Below, piece after piece: positions 20,977 to 29,195 of a DNA stretch of 30,139 nucleotides (position 1 is its first letter; each line of letters starts with the position of its first letter). The stretch is from IMG/VR virus record IMGVR_UViG_3300034152_000186, positions 1 to 30,139 of that record. One strand, given 5' to 3'. The translations under genes and the position numbers were made by a program. The notes under the pieces were generated by a model. It saw nothing but the letters and a program-made list of their open reading frames with translations, ran no database searches and had not been told where the DNA came from. This stretch comes from a virus.

Positions 20977-21526
20977 TTTAAGCTTCTTGGATAAAGAAGC
21001 GGGTGACAGCAGCAGTGATGCACTTGGTGAAATTACTGTTGCTTGCAAGCAGCTTCAAGATGTGCGTGAAACAATTGCTTTCATGGAAGCACAACTTGAC
21101 AGACAACGTAAAGTGGAGGAAGAACTATCAACCGAAACGATACCTAATCTGTTGCTTGCACAAGGCTTGTTGTCTATTGAGTTAGAAACAGGTGACAAAG
21201 TAAGGATTGACGAAAAGCTGTATGCATCGGTACCGAAAGATCCTAAAAATAAGCGAATCGTTATTAACTGGTTGATCGAACAAAATGGTCAATATCTCAT
21301 CAAACGTGAAGTATCTATTGAAGAACCTGAAAAATGGATCTTAGATTTACTTCAAGAGAAAGATGTACCACATGACGAAAAGCATACAGTTAACACCAAT
21401 TCTTTCAAGGCATTCATACGTGCTAAGTTAGGCTTAAAGAAAGGAAGCCTACAAGAAATTGAGATAGGAGATATCCCTAAAGAAGCGAATACGTTTATTC
21501 GCAAAGAGACAGTAATTAAGAGATAG
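20966..21526 (+). CDS. Conserved phage replication-module protein, coiled-coil N-terminus
   Basis: 186 aa from TTG 20966, chosen because GGAGG lies 8 nt upstream; the frame continues further upstream only inside the helicase gene. The N-terminus is a coiled coil (VRETIAFMEAQLDRQRKVEE). The core ETIPNLLLAQGLLSIELETG, ASVPKDPKNKRIVINWLIEQ, TNSFKAFIRAKLG fits a family seen beside SNF2 helicases and ssDNA-binding candidates in many phages (ETLPNxMAExGL, SxPKDxx-x-x-AxxWL, LKAFVR). Its biochemical role is unknown to me; DNA replication or recombination is inferred from position. Confidence 0.7.
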   Translation: MTSDLSFLDKEAGDSSSDALGEITVACKQLQDVRETIAFMEAQLDRQRKVEEELSTETIPNLLLAQGLLSIELETGDKVRIDEKLYASVPKDPKNKRIVINWLIEQNGQYLIKREVSIEEPEKWILDLLQEKDVPHDEKHTVNTNSFKAFIRAKLGLKKGSLQEIEIGDIPKEANTFIRKETVIKR

Positions 21527-21538
21527 GAGTCAATTACT

Positions 21539-22315
21539 ATGGCAAAAGCTAGCAGCAAAGAGCAATCAGCATTTCTAAACGAATATGCTGAAGATGGTTT
21601 TGAAGGTATTTCAATTGATGATGTTGCAATACCTTTCTTACGTATCCTTCAACCGCTATCACCTCAGTGTATGGATGAAACAGCACCAGAATACATACCG
21701 ACAGCGAAACCAGGAATGTTTTTCAACACTGTTACACAGCGTTTGTACGGAAGATCAGTTGAAGTTATCCCAATCAAGTATGAAAAGATTTGGCTTGAAT
21801 GGTTACCTGAACGTGGTGGTTTAGCTGGTAGACATACGCCTAACAGCATACCTGTTGACAAAAGCAAGTTTTCAGAATGGAAGCTTGATAATGGTAACAT
21901 CATTCAAGAGCATTATGTGTTTTTCTGTTTAGTTCCTGAGTTTTTAGACGATGGTCCTGTTGCTTTCAGCTTAACAAGTACAGGAATCAAACACGCTAAA
22001 AACTGGAATACGCAAATCATGCTTGTTCAATTACCTAACAAGAAACGTGCACCTTTTTATTCAAGTGTGTGGGAATTGACAACCGTTCAGAATAAAAACG
22101 ATCAAGGTACATGGTGGCAAATTGGCGAAAAGCAAACGTCAATCAAACGTGTACGTTTCATTACTGAAACAGAGTTTCTTGACTACGTACAACCTATTAG
22201 AAACTCGTTGTCTTCAAGAGTACTCAACTTTGAACAGCTTGAAGATACCAGGGAGGAAAGGAAGCAAATAGCACAAGCAGATAAAGAAGAGCTAAAACAA
22301 GAAGCACCATTTTAG
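21539..22315 (+). CDS. Conserved phage DNA-metabolism protein, possible ssDNA-binding
   Basis: 258 aa from ATG 21539 (GATAGGAGTCAATTACT upstream). Early in the chain come DDVAIPFLRILQPLSPQCMD and a KPGMFFNTVTQRLYG segment, followed by a beta-rich core (SVEVIPIKYEKIWLEW, HYVFFCLVPEFLDD, IMLVQLPNKKRAPFYSSVW). The pattern I-P-x-L-x-x-x-Q, then P-G-x-x-x-N-T-V-T-x-x-x-Y-G is common in phage proteins near polymerases, sometimes annotated as DNA-binding. The acidic C-terminus (EELKQEAPF) resembles ssDNA-binding protein tails. Assignment is tentative. Confidence 0.65.
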   Translation: MAKASSKEQSAFLNEYAEDGFEGISIDDVAIPFLRILQPLSPQCMDETAPEYIPTAKPGMFFNTVTQRLYGRSVEVIPIKYEKIWLEWLPERGGLAGRHTPNSIPVDKSKFSEWKLDNGNIIQEHYVFFCLVPEFLDDGPVAFSLTSTGIKHAKNWNTQIMLVQLPNKKRAPFYSSVWELTTVQNKNDQGTWWQIGEKQTSIKRVRFITETEFLDYVQPIRNSLSSRVLNFEQLEDTREERKQIAQADKEELKQEAPF

Positions 22316-22338
22316 AAGCAGGCTGCCCACTTGATCAG

Positions 22339-22372
22339 TGCCTTACTGTCACAAACAGTAAGGCATGATTTT
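22339..22372 (+). terminator. Hairpin, weak intrinsic terminator
   Basis: TGCCTTACTGT (22339-22349), loop CACAA, ACAGTAAGGCA (22355-22365), 11 bp, followed by TGATTTTC. It lies in the 74-nt gap before the primase gene. The T run is imperfect, so it may attenuate rather than stop transcription, separating the recombination genes from the primase-polymerase genes. Confidence 0.6.
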
Positions 22373-22389
22373 CTGTATAGGAATAAGCT

Positions 22390-23976
22390 GTGAGTATTAG
22401 CAGAATCGAGCTAGAAAACTTTGTGTTCTTATTCAGCGGAAATGCAGATGCTTATGGTGTTCATGAGTATGCATTCTCTGATAATGGTACTAAAGAGAAA
22501 GGAAAGAGCGCTACTAAAAAAGGTAGTCCAACAACAAAACTGTATGCTCAACATTTGGATGGTGAAATAGGATTAGGTGTAATACCAATCAATAAAGAAA
22601 GTAATTGTAAGTTTGGTGCAATTGATGTTGATATCTATGAAAACGATAAACTTCTATCACGCATAGTACGCACAATACACGAGTATTCATTACCAATAGT
22701 TCCCTTTAGTTCTAAAAGTGGTGGATTACATTTATTCTTATTCTTTCAAGATTGGACAAGTGCTAAAGCTGTTAGATACTGGTTAAGACAATTTAGCATG
22801 ATTCTCATGCTTCCAGATAAAACGGAAATCTTCCCTAAGCAAGAAAGATTGACAAGTGGTACAGGGAATTGGATTAACTTACCATATTACGACACTAACA
22901 ATACACATCAATTCATATACAAGAAAGACTTTAAACCTATGTCATTCACACAAGGTTTAAAGTATGCTACCAATAATGTACAGACAAGCGAGAATCTAAA
23001 AGTGGTGTTTGACAGCTTACCATTAAGTGATGGTCCGCCTTGTTTACAAGGGATCTACTTAGCAGGAGTAACAGAATATCGAAACAATTACCTTTCATCA
23101 CTGGCACGCTATTACAAAACAAAAGAAGCTGATACTTTTGCAGACAAATTACGTGATGCAAATCAAAACCTGAAAGATCCTTTGTTACCAAGTGAATTAG
23201 AGAGTACTGTCATAACTTCACATAAAAAGCGTGACTATGCTTATATGTGCAAAGAAGAACCAATTGTATCAATCTGTAACAAGACAATCTGTAAATCAAG
23301 AAAGTTTGGTGTTGGTGGTGGTGAGATATCAACAGTGAGTTTTGAGCAATTAACACAATACGTTGACAGTGTAGGTGATACTTTCTATCACTGGAAAATA
23401 AGCGTAGCTGATGAAGATAAGCTATCGTCAGAATTAAAACTCGAAACAGAAAAAGAAGTAAGAGACCAACAACTATTTGCTGATTTATGCATGAAGCACT
23501 TAAAAATCTTTTGGCGTATCATTAGCAAAAAAGCATGGGAAGATATTGTTGAACGTGCAGTATTAAACATGAATATAATCAAGATAGATGTAACAGAAAG
23601 CATGACACCTACAGCTATGTTTCTAGAATATTTGTCTGAATATCTTGAATCTAAAACACATGCTGCTAATAAAGAACAGCTTGTGTTGAATCGTATATAC
23701 ATCGATTACGACAATAAGATGTACTTGTTTAAACCAACAGCATTAGAAGCCTTTTTAAGAAACGAAAAGCGATTTGTGGCATTTGGTTTACAGCAAATCA
23801 GAACAGCATTAACACAAATGGGAGGAATCTTCAAAAGAGAATACATTAAAGAATTAGACAGGTATGTTAGAATATGTCAAATGCCTTTCGATGCAGTAAC
23901 AGCATTTACGAAAGAACCAGAAAAATCTGAAACACCTGATATTGATGCATCAGAATATAGGAAATTAGATGTATGA
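22390..23976 (+). CDS. TOTE-type archaeo-eukaryotic primase (AEP)
   Basis: 528 aa from GTG 22390 (TATAGGAATAAGCT upstream). The AEP signature is present: GAIDVD with D79 and D81 (first metal-binding pair), SKSGGLHLFLF with H114 (nucleotide-binding s-x-H), and later EIFPKQ and GNWINLPYYD (third acidic/Asn region). This is the TOTE-family primase pattern. The C-terminal ~300 residues (from RNNYLSSLARYYKTKEADTF) are a helical region like a primase C-terminal domain. It could synthesise primers or extend DNA. It precedes the UvrD-like helicase with ATGA overlap. No DnaG-type primase is present in the window. Confidence 0.85.
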   Translation: MSISRIELENFVFLFSGNADAYGVHEYAFSDNGTKEKGKSATKKGSPTTKLYAQHLDGEIGLGVIPINKESNCKFGAIDVDIYENDKLLSRIVRTIHEYSLPIVPFSSKSGGLHLFLFFQDWTSAKAVRYWLRQFSMILMLPDKTEIFPKQERLTSGTGNWINLPYYDTNNTHQFIYKKDFKPMSFTQGLKYATNNVQTSENLKVVFDSLPLSDGPPCLQGIYLAGVTEYRNNYLSSLARYYKTKEADTFADKLRDANQNLKDPLLPSELESTVITSHKKRDYAYMCKEEPIVSICNKTICKSRKFGVGGGEISTVSFEQLTQYVDSVGDTFYHWKISVADEDKLSSELKLETEKEVRDQQLFADLCMKHLKIFWRIISKKAWEDIVERAVLNMNIIKIDVTESMTPTAMFLEYLSEYLESKTHAANKEQLVLNRIYIDYDNKMYLFKPTALEAFLRNEKRFVAFGLQQIRTALTQMGGIFKREYIKELDRYVRICQMPFDAVTAFTKEPEKSETPDIDASEYRKLDV

Positions 23977-25364
23977 TTGTTAAAGCAATTTTTGGTCCAC
24001 CAGGAACAGGAAAAACTACACGCTTGTTAGAAATACTAGAAGAAAAGCTAAAAACATACTCACCACGTGAAATTGCCTATGTATCATTTACACGTGAAGG
24101 TGCTTATCAAGGTAAGTACCGTGCTATGGCAAAGTTTAACTGTGCTGATGAAGATTTCCCTTTCTTTCGCACATTACACTCACTAGCGTTTCGTGAAATG
24201 AATGCTAACCCTAATATGATGATGAATAAGAAGCATTACAAAATGTTTAGTGATCAAATGGGAATGAAGTTTACAGGATACTATACAGAAGAATTGCGTA
24301 ATAACGATGATCGATACTTGTTCTATAATCAGCTACATCGAAACAATCCTAGAATCGCACAACAATATTTATATGATTTAGACATACGCTTATTAGAGTT
24401 TGTTTCAAAGCAGTACAAAACTTTTCGAAAAGATTTTCATTTGCTTGACTTCACTGATCTAATAGAAGTATTCAACAAGAACAATCAATCAATCCCTGTT
24501 AGAATAGCAATCATAGATGAAGCACAAGATCTAACAACACTACAGTGGGAAATGGTATGGATTGCTTTTAGAGATTGTGAAGAAGTAATCTTTGCTGGTG
24601 ATGATGATCAAGCCATTTATGAATGGTCTGGTGCTGATGTAAATGCATTTCTAAATCTTCCTGCTAAAATGGAAATACTTAGAACAAGTTACCGACTACC
24701 AGAAATAATAATTGAACAGGCAAAAAAGATAACAGCGTTAATTGAGAATCGAGTTAGTAAAGATTATCACGGTATTGACGGTAAAGAAGGATTATTTACT
24801 CGATTAGCACACATAGAAGAGCTAAGAGGTACGCTAAGAACATCAAATGAAACTTGGATGTTCTTGTCTCGCAATCACTGGTTTCTAAAAGAAGTTGAAG
24901 AGTTTATCCGATCTTTAGGCTTAGTGTACAACAAAAACGGCACACCATCAGTCAAGAAAAACCACATTAAAATTATCAATCAATTTGAACAGGCACGAAA
25001 ACTAAGAAATGTACCACCATCGATAATACCACATTTAAAGGAAGGATTTAGTTTTAACACACCATGGTATGATAATCTGAATTGGGAAGAAGACGAGATA
25101 ACCTACTATCGTGATTTAATCAAAAACAAATCTGATATCAATAAATGTAATATCAGGATCAACACTATACATTCTGTTAAAGGTGCTGAAGCTGATAACG
25201 TAGTTGTCTTAACTGATGTAACACGTCAAGTACATGTAAATATACGTAACAATCCTGATTCTGAATACCGTGTATTGTATGTAGGTTGTACACGTTCTAA
25301 AAAACGCTTATTCTTAGTAGAGAATTACACAAGATACGCTTATGAACGTTTTTACTTCATATGA
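23973..25364 (+). CDS. UvrD/Rep-like superfamily 1 helicase
   Basis: 463 aa. Motif I GPPGTGKT (8-15), motif Ia YVSFTREG, motif II IIDEAQD (180-186), motif III AGDDDQAIYEWSGAD (208-222), motif IV RTSYRLPEII, motif V INTIHSVKGAEADNVVVL and motif VI LYVGCTRSKKRL are all visible. It is shorter than typical UvrD (about 720 aa), with small 1B and 2B domains, which resembles phage Dda-like helicases. It probably unwinds DNA in replication or repair. Overlaps the HNH gene by 4 nt. Confidence 0.9.
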   Translation: MIVKAIFGPPGTGKTTRLLEILEEKLKTYSPREIAYVSFTREGAYQGKYRAMAKFNCADEDFPFFRTLHSLAFREMNANPNMMMNKKHYKMFSDQMGMKFTGYYTEELRNNDDRYLFYNQLHRNNPRIAQQYLYDLDIRLLEFVSKQYKTFRKDFHLLDFTDLIEVFNKNNQSIPVRIAIIDEAQDLTTLQWEMVWIAFRDCEEVIFAGDDDQAIYEWSGADVNAFLNLPAKMEILRTSYRLPEIIIEQAKKITALIENRVSKDYHGIDGKEGLFTRLAHIEELRGTLRTSNETWMFLSRNHWFLKEVEEFIRSLGLVYNKNGTPSVKKNHIKIINQFEQARKLRNVPPSIIPHLKEGFSFNTPWYDNLNWEEDEITYYRDLIKNKSDINKCNIRINTIHSVKGAEADNVVVLTDVTRQVHVNIRNNPDSEYRVLYVGCTRSKKRLFLVENYTRYAYERFYFI

Positions 25365-25768
25365 ATAAAAGACAAATAGCAGCTTTAGTAAATGATCTAT
25401 CCACAAAAAAGATAGTTACATCAGATTGTTATTATTGTGGTATGCCAGCAACAGGTGTAGACCATGTTGTGCCGTTAAGTATTTTATACACACTAATCGA
25501 TATAAAAGAAAAAGGTTTACTAAGAAATCGCATTACTATAGTGTCTTGTTGTAATGAATGCAATACACTATTAGGAACAAGTTATCAAGAAACACTAAAA
25601 CAACGTAAAACATACTTAAAAAGAAAGTTAAAGAAAAAATATCGAAAAGTGTTTAGTACAGTAGAGTTTACTAAAAGTGAGTTAAAGCAATTTGGACCAA
25701 CTTTACGTCAATACATTAAATCTAATATCGCTAAAAAGAAATGGATTAGTGTGAGATTAAAATGGTAA
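25361..25768 (+). CDS. HNH-type endonuclease-like protein
   Basis: 135 aa. Zinc-binding CYYC (C23, C26) is followed by DHVVPLS (D34, H35) and CCNECNTLLG (C64, C67, N68), a standard beta-beta-alpha metal HNH core. The C-terminal region is highly basic (RKTYLKRKLKKKYRKVF), perhaps DNA-binding. As a free-standing gene between helicase and polymerase it may be a homing endonuclease or a DNA-processing enzyme. The intergenic gap that follows is the only sizeable one near the polymerase genes. Confidence 0.75.
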   Translation: MNKRQIAALVNDLSTKKIVTSDCYYCGMPATGVDHVVPLSILYTLIDIKEKGLLRNRITIVSCCNECNTLLGTSYQETLKQRKTYLKRKLKKKYRKVFSTVEFTKSELKQFGPTLRQYIKSNIAKKKWISVRLKW

Positions 25769-25921
25769 AAATTATGAATATACTTGTATCAAAAAATAAA
25801 CTTCACTCCTGCTGCATTTTCTGGAGATATTTGACTTATTTATCGATCTTTGATAAAAAGTGCCTTGTTGTAGGTTCTCAGGGATCTTTCAGAATATTTT
25901 TGCCCATGGAAAGGGGAAATC
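25769..25921. other. Intergenic gap with candidate promoter
   Basis: About 150 bp without a convincing gene. TTGACT (25831-25836), a 17-bp spacer and TAAAAA (25854-25859) form a weak rightward promoter. A frame opening at 25762 to 25950 has no ribosome site and unlike-protein composition, so I left it out. GGGGAAATC just before 25922 is the ribosome site of the next gene. Confidence 0.35.
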
Positions 25922-26329
25922 ATGGCGGAAACGGTAAAAGTGTGCCCTAATTGCAAAGAAATGTTTAAAGCCTATCATGGTAACGTCAAATACTGTAGTG
26001 ATAAGTGTGCTAAATCATGGAAGCCTATAACACTGTTACGTAAACTTGAATGTTTAAACTGTGGTGAAGAGTTTGAAACAAGAAGATCCAATCAAAAGTA
26101 TTGCTCTTGGATGTGTGGAGCAGAGTATTATGAAACTCATATCCGTAAACGTAAAGATATAGTTGTAATGGTTAAGAGATGTAAAAACTGTGGTGATTTG
26201 TTTTCAACAACAAGATCACAAAAAATATTCTGCACAAAGGATTGTTACTATGAAAACAACAGAAACCAAATTAGAGCAAAGAGACACGCGCTATCCGAAT
26301 CTAGAAGACGCAAAAATAATAGCGTTTGA
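25922..26329 (+). CDS. Triple zinc-ribbon protein
   Basis: 135 aa. Three repeats of about 35-50 residues each carry C-P/L/K-N-C, an F, then a FC/YC-x-x-x-C pair: CPNCKEMFKAYHGNVKYCSD, CLNCGEEFETRRSNQKYCSW, CKNCGDLFSTTRSQKIFCTK. Together they look like tandem treble-clef (TRASH-like) zinc fingers. The C-terminus (NQIRAKRHALSESRRRKN) is basic. The last 80 nt encode the start of the polymerase in another frame. It could bind DNA or act as an accessory to the polymerase; not known. Confidence 0.7.
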   Translation: MAETVKVCPNCKEMFKAYHGNVKYCSDKCAKSWKPITLLRKLECLNCGEEFETRRSNQKYCSWMCGAEYYETHIRKRKDIVVMVKRCKNCGDLFSTTRSQKIFCTKDCYYENNRNQIRAKRHALSESRRRKNNSV

Positions 26330-28082
26330 TATTGAATGTTATGATCCTGAACTAGAGTCATTAGGACCAGGAGTTTACAGGAAAGATGGTAACATACTTG
26401 GTTATTCTATTGCTAATGGTAATGGTTTTGCAGAGTATTACAATCTTGCTCATAAGGACGTTACAGGAGAAGAAAAGAGGAAGAATCTATCTTATGCAAG
26501 ACGAGTGTTTAGTTTACCTGTACGAAAGCTTGCACATTTTGCACAGTATGATCTTGACTGGTTAGAAAACTGGTTAGGCGTACCTGTACAAGGGGAATTA
26601 AATGACATACAAGTAGCTGAAACATTATTGAATGAGAATCTATTAAACTACGATCTTGACACTATTGCAGCAAGACGATTGAACAAACACAAGAAACCAT
26701 CACAGATTGATGCATTCTGTGAACAGAACCAGCTAAAAGGAAAGCCTATCAAATGGCTTTATATTATGCCATATAAATATGTAAGAGATTACGCAATCGG
26801 TGATGTTCAGTTACCAATAGAAATCTTTCGCCAACAGTGGGAAGAATTGAAGCATCAAGGTTTATTCAATCTTTATCAAATGGAAATGCAATTAACACCA
26901 CTACTCTTACAGATGAGAAGACAAGGTGTTAGAATTGACAAAACAGTATTAACATCTAACATAACTGAAATTGATAATCTAATAACTGAGAAAAAGAAAG
27001 AACTATATAGTAAGTATGGGGAGTTTAACTACAATTCATCAAAACAAATCGCTGAAATACTTGATAAGTTAGAAATAGCTTACCCAAAAACTGACAAAGG
27101 AAATCCTAATATCGATCAACGTGTATTAACTTTTGTAATCGCACATCCTATTGCCGATCAAATCCTTGAACTACGTAAAATTGACAAGATCCTTGGCACG
27201 TTCTTAGTTGGTGCCTTGCTACAGCACAGTGTTGACGATAGAATACACTGCAATTTCTACCCTACTAAAACAGAAGACTACGGTACTAAGTCTGGTAGGT
27301 TTTCATCAGCACACCCTAACTTACAGCAAGTACCTTCACGTGATGAAGTTTACAGCAGCATTTGCCGAAAGAATATGATACCTGAAGAAAATTGCTGGTG
27401 GTCTAAACTTGACTGGTCACAAATCGAATATCGTTTTATGGCACACTACGCACGTGGTCCTAGATCAAGCTATATTCGTAAACGATACAACGATGATCCT
27501 AATACAGACTACCACCAATTAATTATGGATTGGACAGGATTAGATCGTAAAACAGCTAAGACACTCAATTTCGGAATGGCATACATGATGGGAGCTAAAA
27601 AGATGCACCGTCAATTTGGATGGGATCTTGACGAGTGTTACGATTTAATCGAGCAATATAATGAAGAAGTACCTTTTATCAAAGTTACTCGTGATATGGT
27701 AACTGATATTGCTTCAAAGAAAGGCTTTATCACAACTATACTAAATAGACGTGCACGCCTAACACCAGAAATGGTACGGTACCATAAAGAATATCAAATG
27801 TTTAACAGATTAATTCAAGGAAGTGCAGCAGACTTAATGAAAAAGTCTATGGTTGAAGCTTACAAAGCAGGAATATTCAGCGTGCTAAAACCACACCTAA
27901 CAGTACATGACGAGTTAGATGTGTCCACGCCTAAAACCAAAGAAGGTATTGAAGCACTACGCGAATTAAAGAACATCATGGAAACCTGTATCAAGCTTGA
28001 CGTTCCTATCGTTGCTGATGTTGAAATCGGTACATCATGGGCGGATGTTGAAGAGACTAATTTACAGGAGCTAACAGCGTGA
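26250..28082 (+). CDS. Family A DNA polymerase with 3'-5' exonuclease
   Basis: 610 aa from ATG 26250, chosen because AAAGGA lies 8-10 nt upstream and the residues before it are not conserved; the frame is open to 26190. Exo motifs: DIE (D27, E29), HFAQYDLDW and YAIGDVQ. Polymerase motifs: GRFSSAHPNLQQVPSRDE, motif A KLDWSQIEYR, motif B RKTAKTLNFGMAYMMG, motif C LTVHDELD. The O-helix aromatic residue is Phe (NFG), as in E. coli Pol I. It is the phage replicase. It overlaps the zinc-ribbon gene by 80 nt. Confidence 0.92.
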   Translation: MKTTETKLEQRDTRYPNLEDAKIIAFDIECYDPELESLGPGVYRKDGNILGYSIANGNGFAEYYNLAHKDVTGEEKRKNLSYARRVFSLPVRKLAHFAQYDLDWLENWLGVPVQGELNDIQVAETLLNENLLNYDLDTIAARRLNKHKKPSQIDAFCEQNQLKGKPIKWLYIMPYKYVRDYAIGDVQLPIEIFRQQWEELKHQGLFNLYQMEMQLTPLLLQMRRQGVRIDKTVLTSNITEIDNLITEKKKELYSKYGEFNYNSSKQIAEILDKLEIAYPKTDKGNPNIDQRVLTFVIAHPIADQILELRKIDKILGTFLVGALLQHSVDDRIHCNFYPTKTEDYGTKSGRFSSAHPNLQQVPSRDEVYSSICRKNMIPEENCWWSKLDWSQIEYRFMAHYARGPRSSYIRKRYNDDPNTDYHQLIMDWTGLDRKTAKTLNFGMAYMMGAKKMHRQFGWDLDECYDLIEQYNEEVPFIKVTRDMVTDIASKKGFITTILNRRARLTPEMVRYHKEYQMFNRLIQGSAADLMKKSMVEAYKAGIFSVLKPHLTVHDELDVSTPKTKEGIEALRELKNIMETCIKLDVPIVADVEIGTSWADVEETNLQELTA

Positions 28083-28273
28083 TTAAAAAGTTAAAGCTAA
28101 CTATCTTCAAACTTCTAACAAAGCGATTGCCTGAATACGATGATTTAGACAGAATGTTTTGTAAAAAAGTAGGTGAAGCAGGACATACACAGTGTGGTAT
28201 TTGTCTAAGACATTTAAAGCCAAGATTCTTGTGTGGTTGCACAAGTTATAGAAGGTGGAAAAATGAGCACTAA
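28079..28273 (+). CDS. Small zinc-binding protein
   Basis: 64 aa starting at GTG 28079 (CAGGAGCTAACAGC upstream), overlapping the polymerase stop. It shows MIKKLKLTIFKLLTKRLPEY, then FCKKVGEAGHTQCGICLRHL and FLCGCTSYRRW: four or five cysteines, likely a single zinc site, on a basic chain. No family recognised. Overlaps the next gene by 11 nt. Confidence 0.55.
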   Translation: MIKKLKLTIFKLLTKRLPEYDDLDRMFCKKVGEAGHTQCGICLRHLKPRFLCGCTSYRRWKNEH

Positions 28274-28376
28274 AGGTAGAAGACACTATAACCGATTAAT
28301 GCGCAATGCCGCAAAGAAACGAAAGAGAGCGAAAGGACCAAATAAACATGGAAAGAAACATAAGAATAGACGCTAA
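28263..28376 (+). CDS. Very basic microprotein
   Basis: 37 aa, MSTKGRRHYNRLMRNAAKKR, then RAKGPNKHGKKHKNRR: 20 of 37 residues are K, R or H. ATG 28263 is inside the previous gene; AGAAGGTGGAAAA upstream is a usable ribosome site. The composition suggests nucleic-acid or nucleoid binding. It could be fortuitous, but both neighbours overlap it in the same packed style. Confidence 0.5.
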   Translation: MSTKGRRHYNRLMRNAAKKRKRAKGPNKHGKKHKNRR

Positions 28377-28503
28377 TGGTGATCTATATACACTAACCAG
28401 TAATCAAGAATGGATTAGGATTTCACAAGATGGATCTATGTTAAGCTATGCAACAACAAGAGAAACCAGATTGTTAGATCTAATATTAGAGTTACAGAAA
28501 TGA
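28348..28503 (+). CDS. Unknown small protein
   Basis: 51 aa from ATG 28348 (AAAGGACCAAATAAAC upstream). It is beta-rich at the start (MERNIRIDANGDLYTLTSNQ, EWIRISQDG) and helical at the end (TRLLDLILELQK). It overlaps the previous gene by 29 nt and the next by 4. No family recognised. Confidence 0.55.
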   Translation: MERNIRIDANGDLYTLTSNQEWIRISQDGSMLSYATTRETRLLDLILELQK

Positions 28504-28946
28504 CTGAATCAACCTTATACATGAAAATCAAACGTGGTTTGCAACCTGCACCTGAACGTTTGATGTTACAACGAATTGAGCAACAACGTGTACCTGATAT
28601 ATTTTTTCGTACCATGACAACTAGTGGATGGATAGAGCTAAAGATTAGACCAACAGGAAAAGAAGTATTAACCATGCCATTTAGAAAAGGACAATTTGCA
28701 TGGATCAAAGAATATCGACAAATGGGCGGATTGGTTTTCCTATTCTTCTATTTAAACTGGAATGAATACTTATATATTTTTAAAAACTACAACATTTTAC
28801 CTGCTTACGTAATGCCGCAACCAGTGATGAATGAGCACCAACAAGCACATAACATCTATGACTATTGTTGCTATCACGAAAAAATAACGCTTGTGAATTG
28901 GGATCATATACTCAACATTCTTAGTGACAAACCATCTTTGCCCTAA
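28500..28946 (+). CDS. PD-(D/E)XK-type nuclease / resolvase-like protein
   Basis: 148 aa. E27 in LQRIEQQ, D33 in RVPDIFF, and E46-x-K48 in WIELKIR are the E-PD-ExK catalytic set of the VRR-NUC/PD-(D/E)XK type. The segment FAWIKEYRQMGGLVFLFFYL after it is a helix and strand typical of this fold (Q-x-x-W then G/V strand). It might be a Holliday-junction resolvase or VRR-NUC nuclease. It is the last gene of the rightward block and its stop overlaps the stop of the converging late gene. Confidence 0.7.
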   Translation: MTESTLYMKIKRGLQPAPERLMLQRIEQQRVPDIFFRTMTTSGWIELKIRPTGKEVLTMPFRKGQFAWIKEYRQMGGLVFLFFYLNWNEYLYIFKNYNILPAYVMPQPVMNEHQQAHNIYDYCCYHEKITLVNWDHILNILSDKPSLP

Positions 28947-29185
28947 GTGCCTGTTGCTGGTTCAAAAAGTGTGTATTTAATTTTCTTCTCTCTTAACCAT
29001 GCTCGTGCTTCTGATGCTGTCCACTGATCTTTTTTAAAACGATACGCTTGTGTGGTCCATTCTCCTGTTGCTTTAGATATACAAGCAATTCTTGCAACAC
29101 CTTTCCCTAACGTTTGTCTTCTAACAGTATCAGTACAAGTACCAGGAGATTTAACACGTGCAGCGTGCTCATTAGGATATGGCAT
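28943..29185 (-). CDS. Conserved small structural-region protein
   Basis: 80 aa from ATG 29185 (GGAGGTAGCT upstream). The start MPYPNEHAARVKSPGTC and the YRFKKDQWTASEARAWLREK segment match a domain often found in phage and prophage head or tail regions (P-Y-P-N-E-H-A-A-R, then Y-R-F-x-K-D-x-W/F-T-x-x-E-A-x-x-W-L). In other phages it is found alone or fused to protease/portal-type proteins. No activity is known to me. It ends the late minus block. Confidence 0.65.
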   Translation of the reverse strand: MPYPNEHAARVKSPGTCTDTVRRQTLGKGVARIACISKATGEWTTQAYRFKKDQWTASEARAWLREKKIKYTLFEPATGT

Positions 29186-29195
29186 AGCTACCTCC

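Noticed and set aside
25762-25950. Plus-strand open frame of 62 codons after the HNH gene
   Set aside because: No ribosome site, overlaps the next gene out of frame, composition not protein-like; probably noncoding gap.
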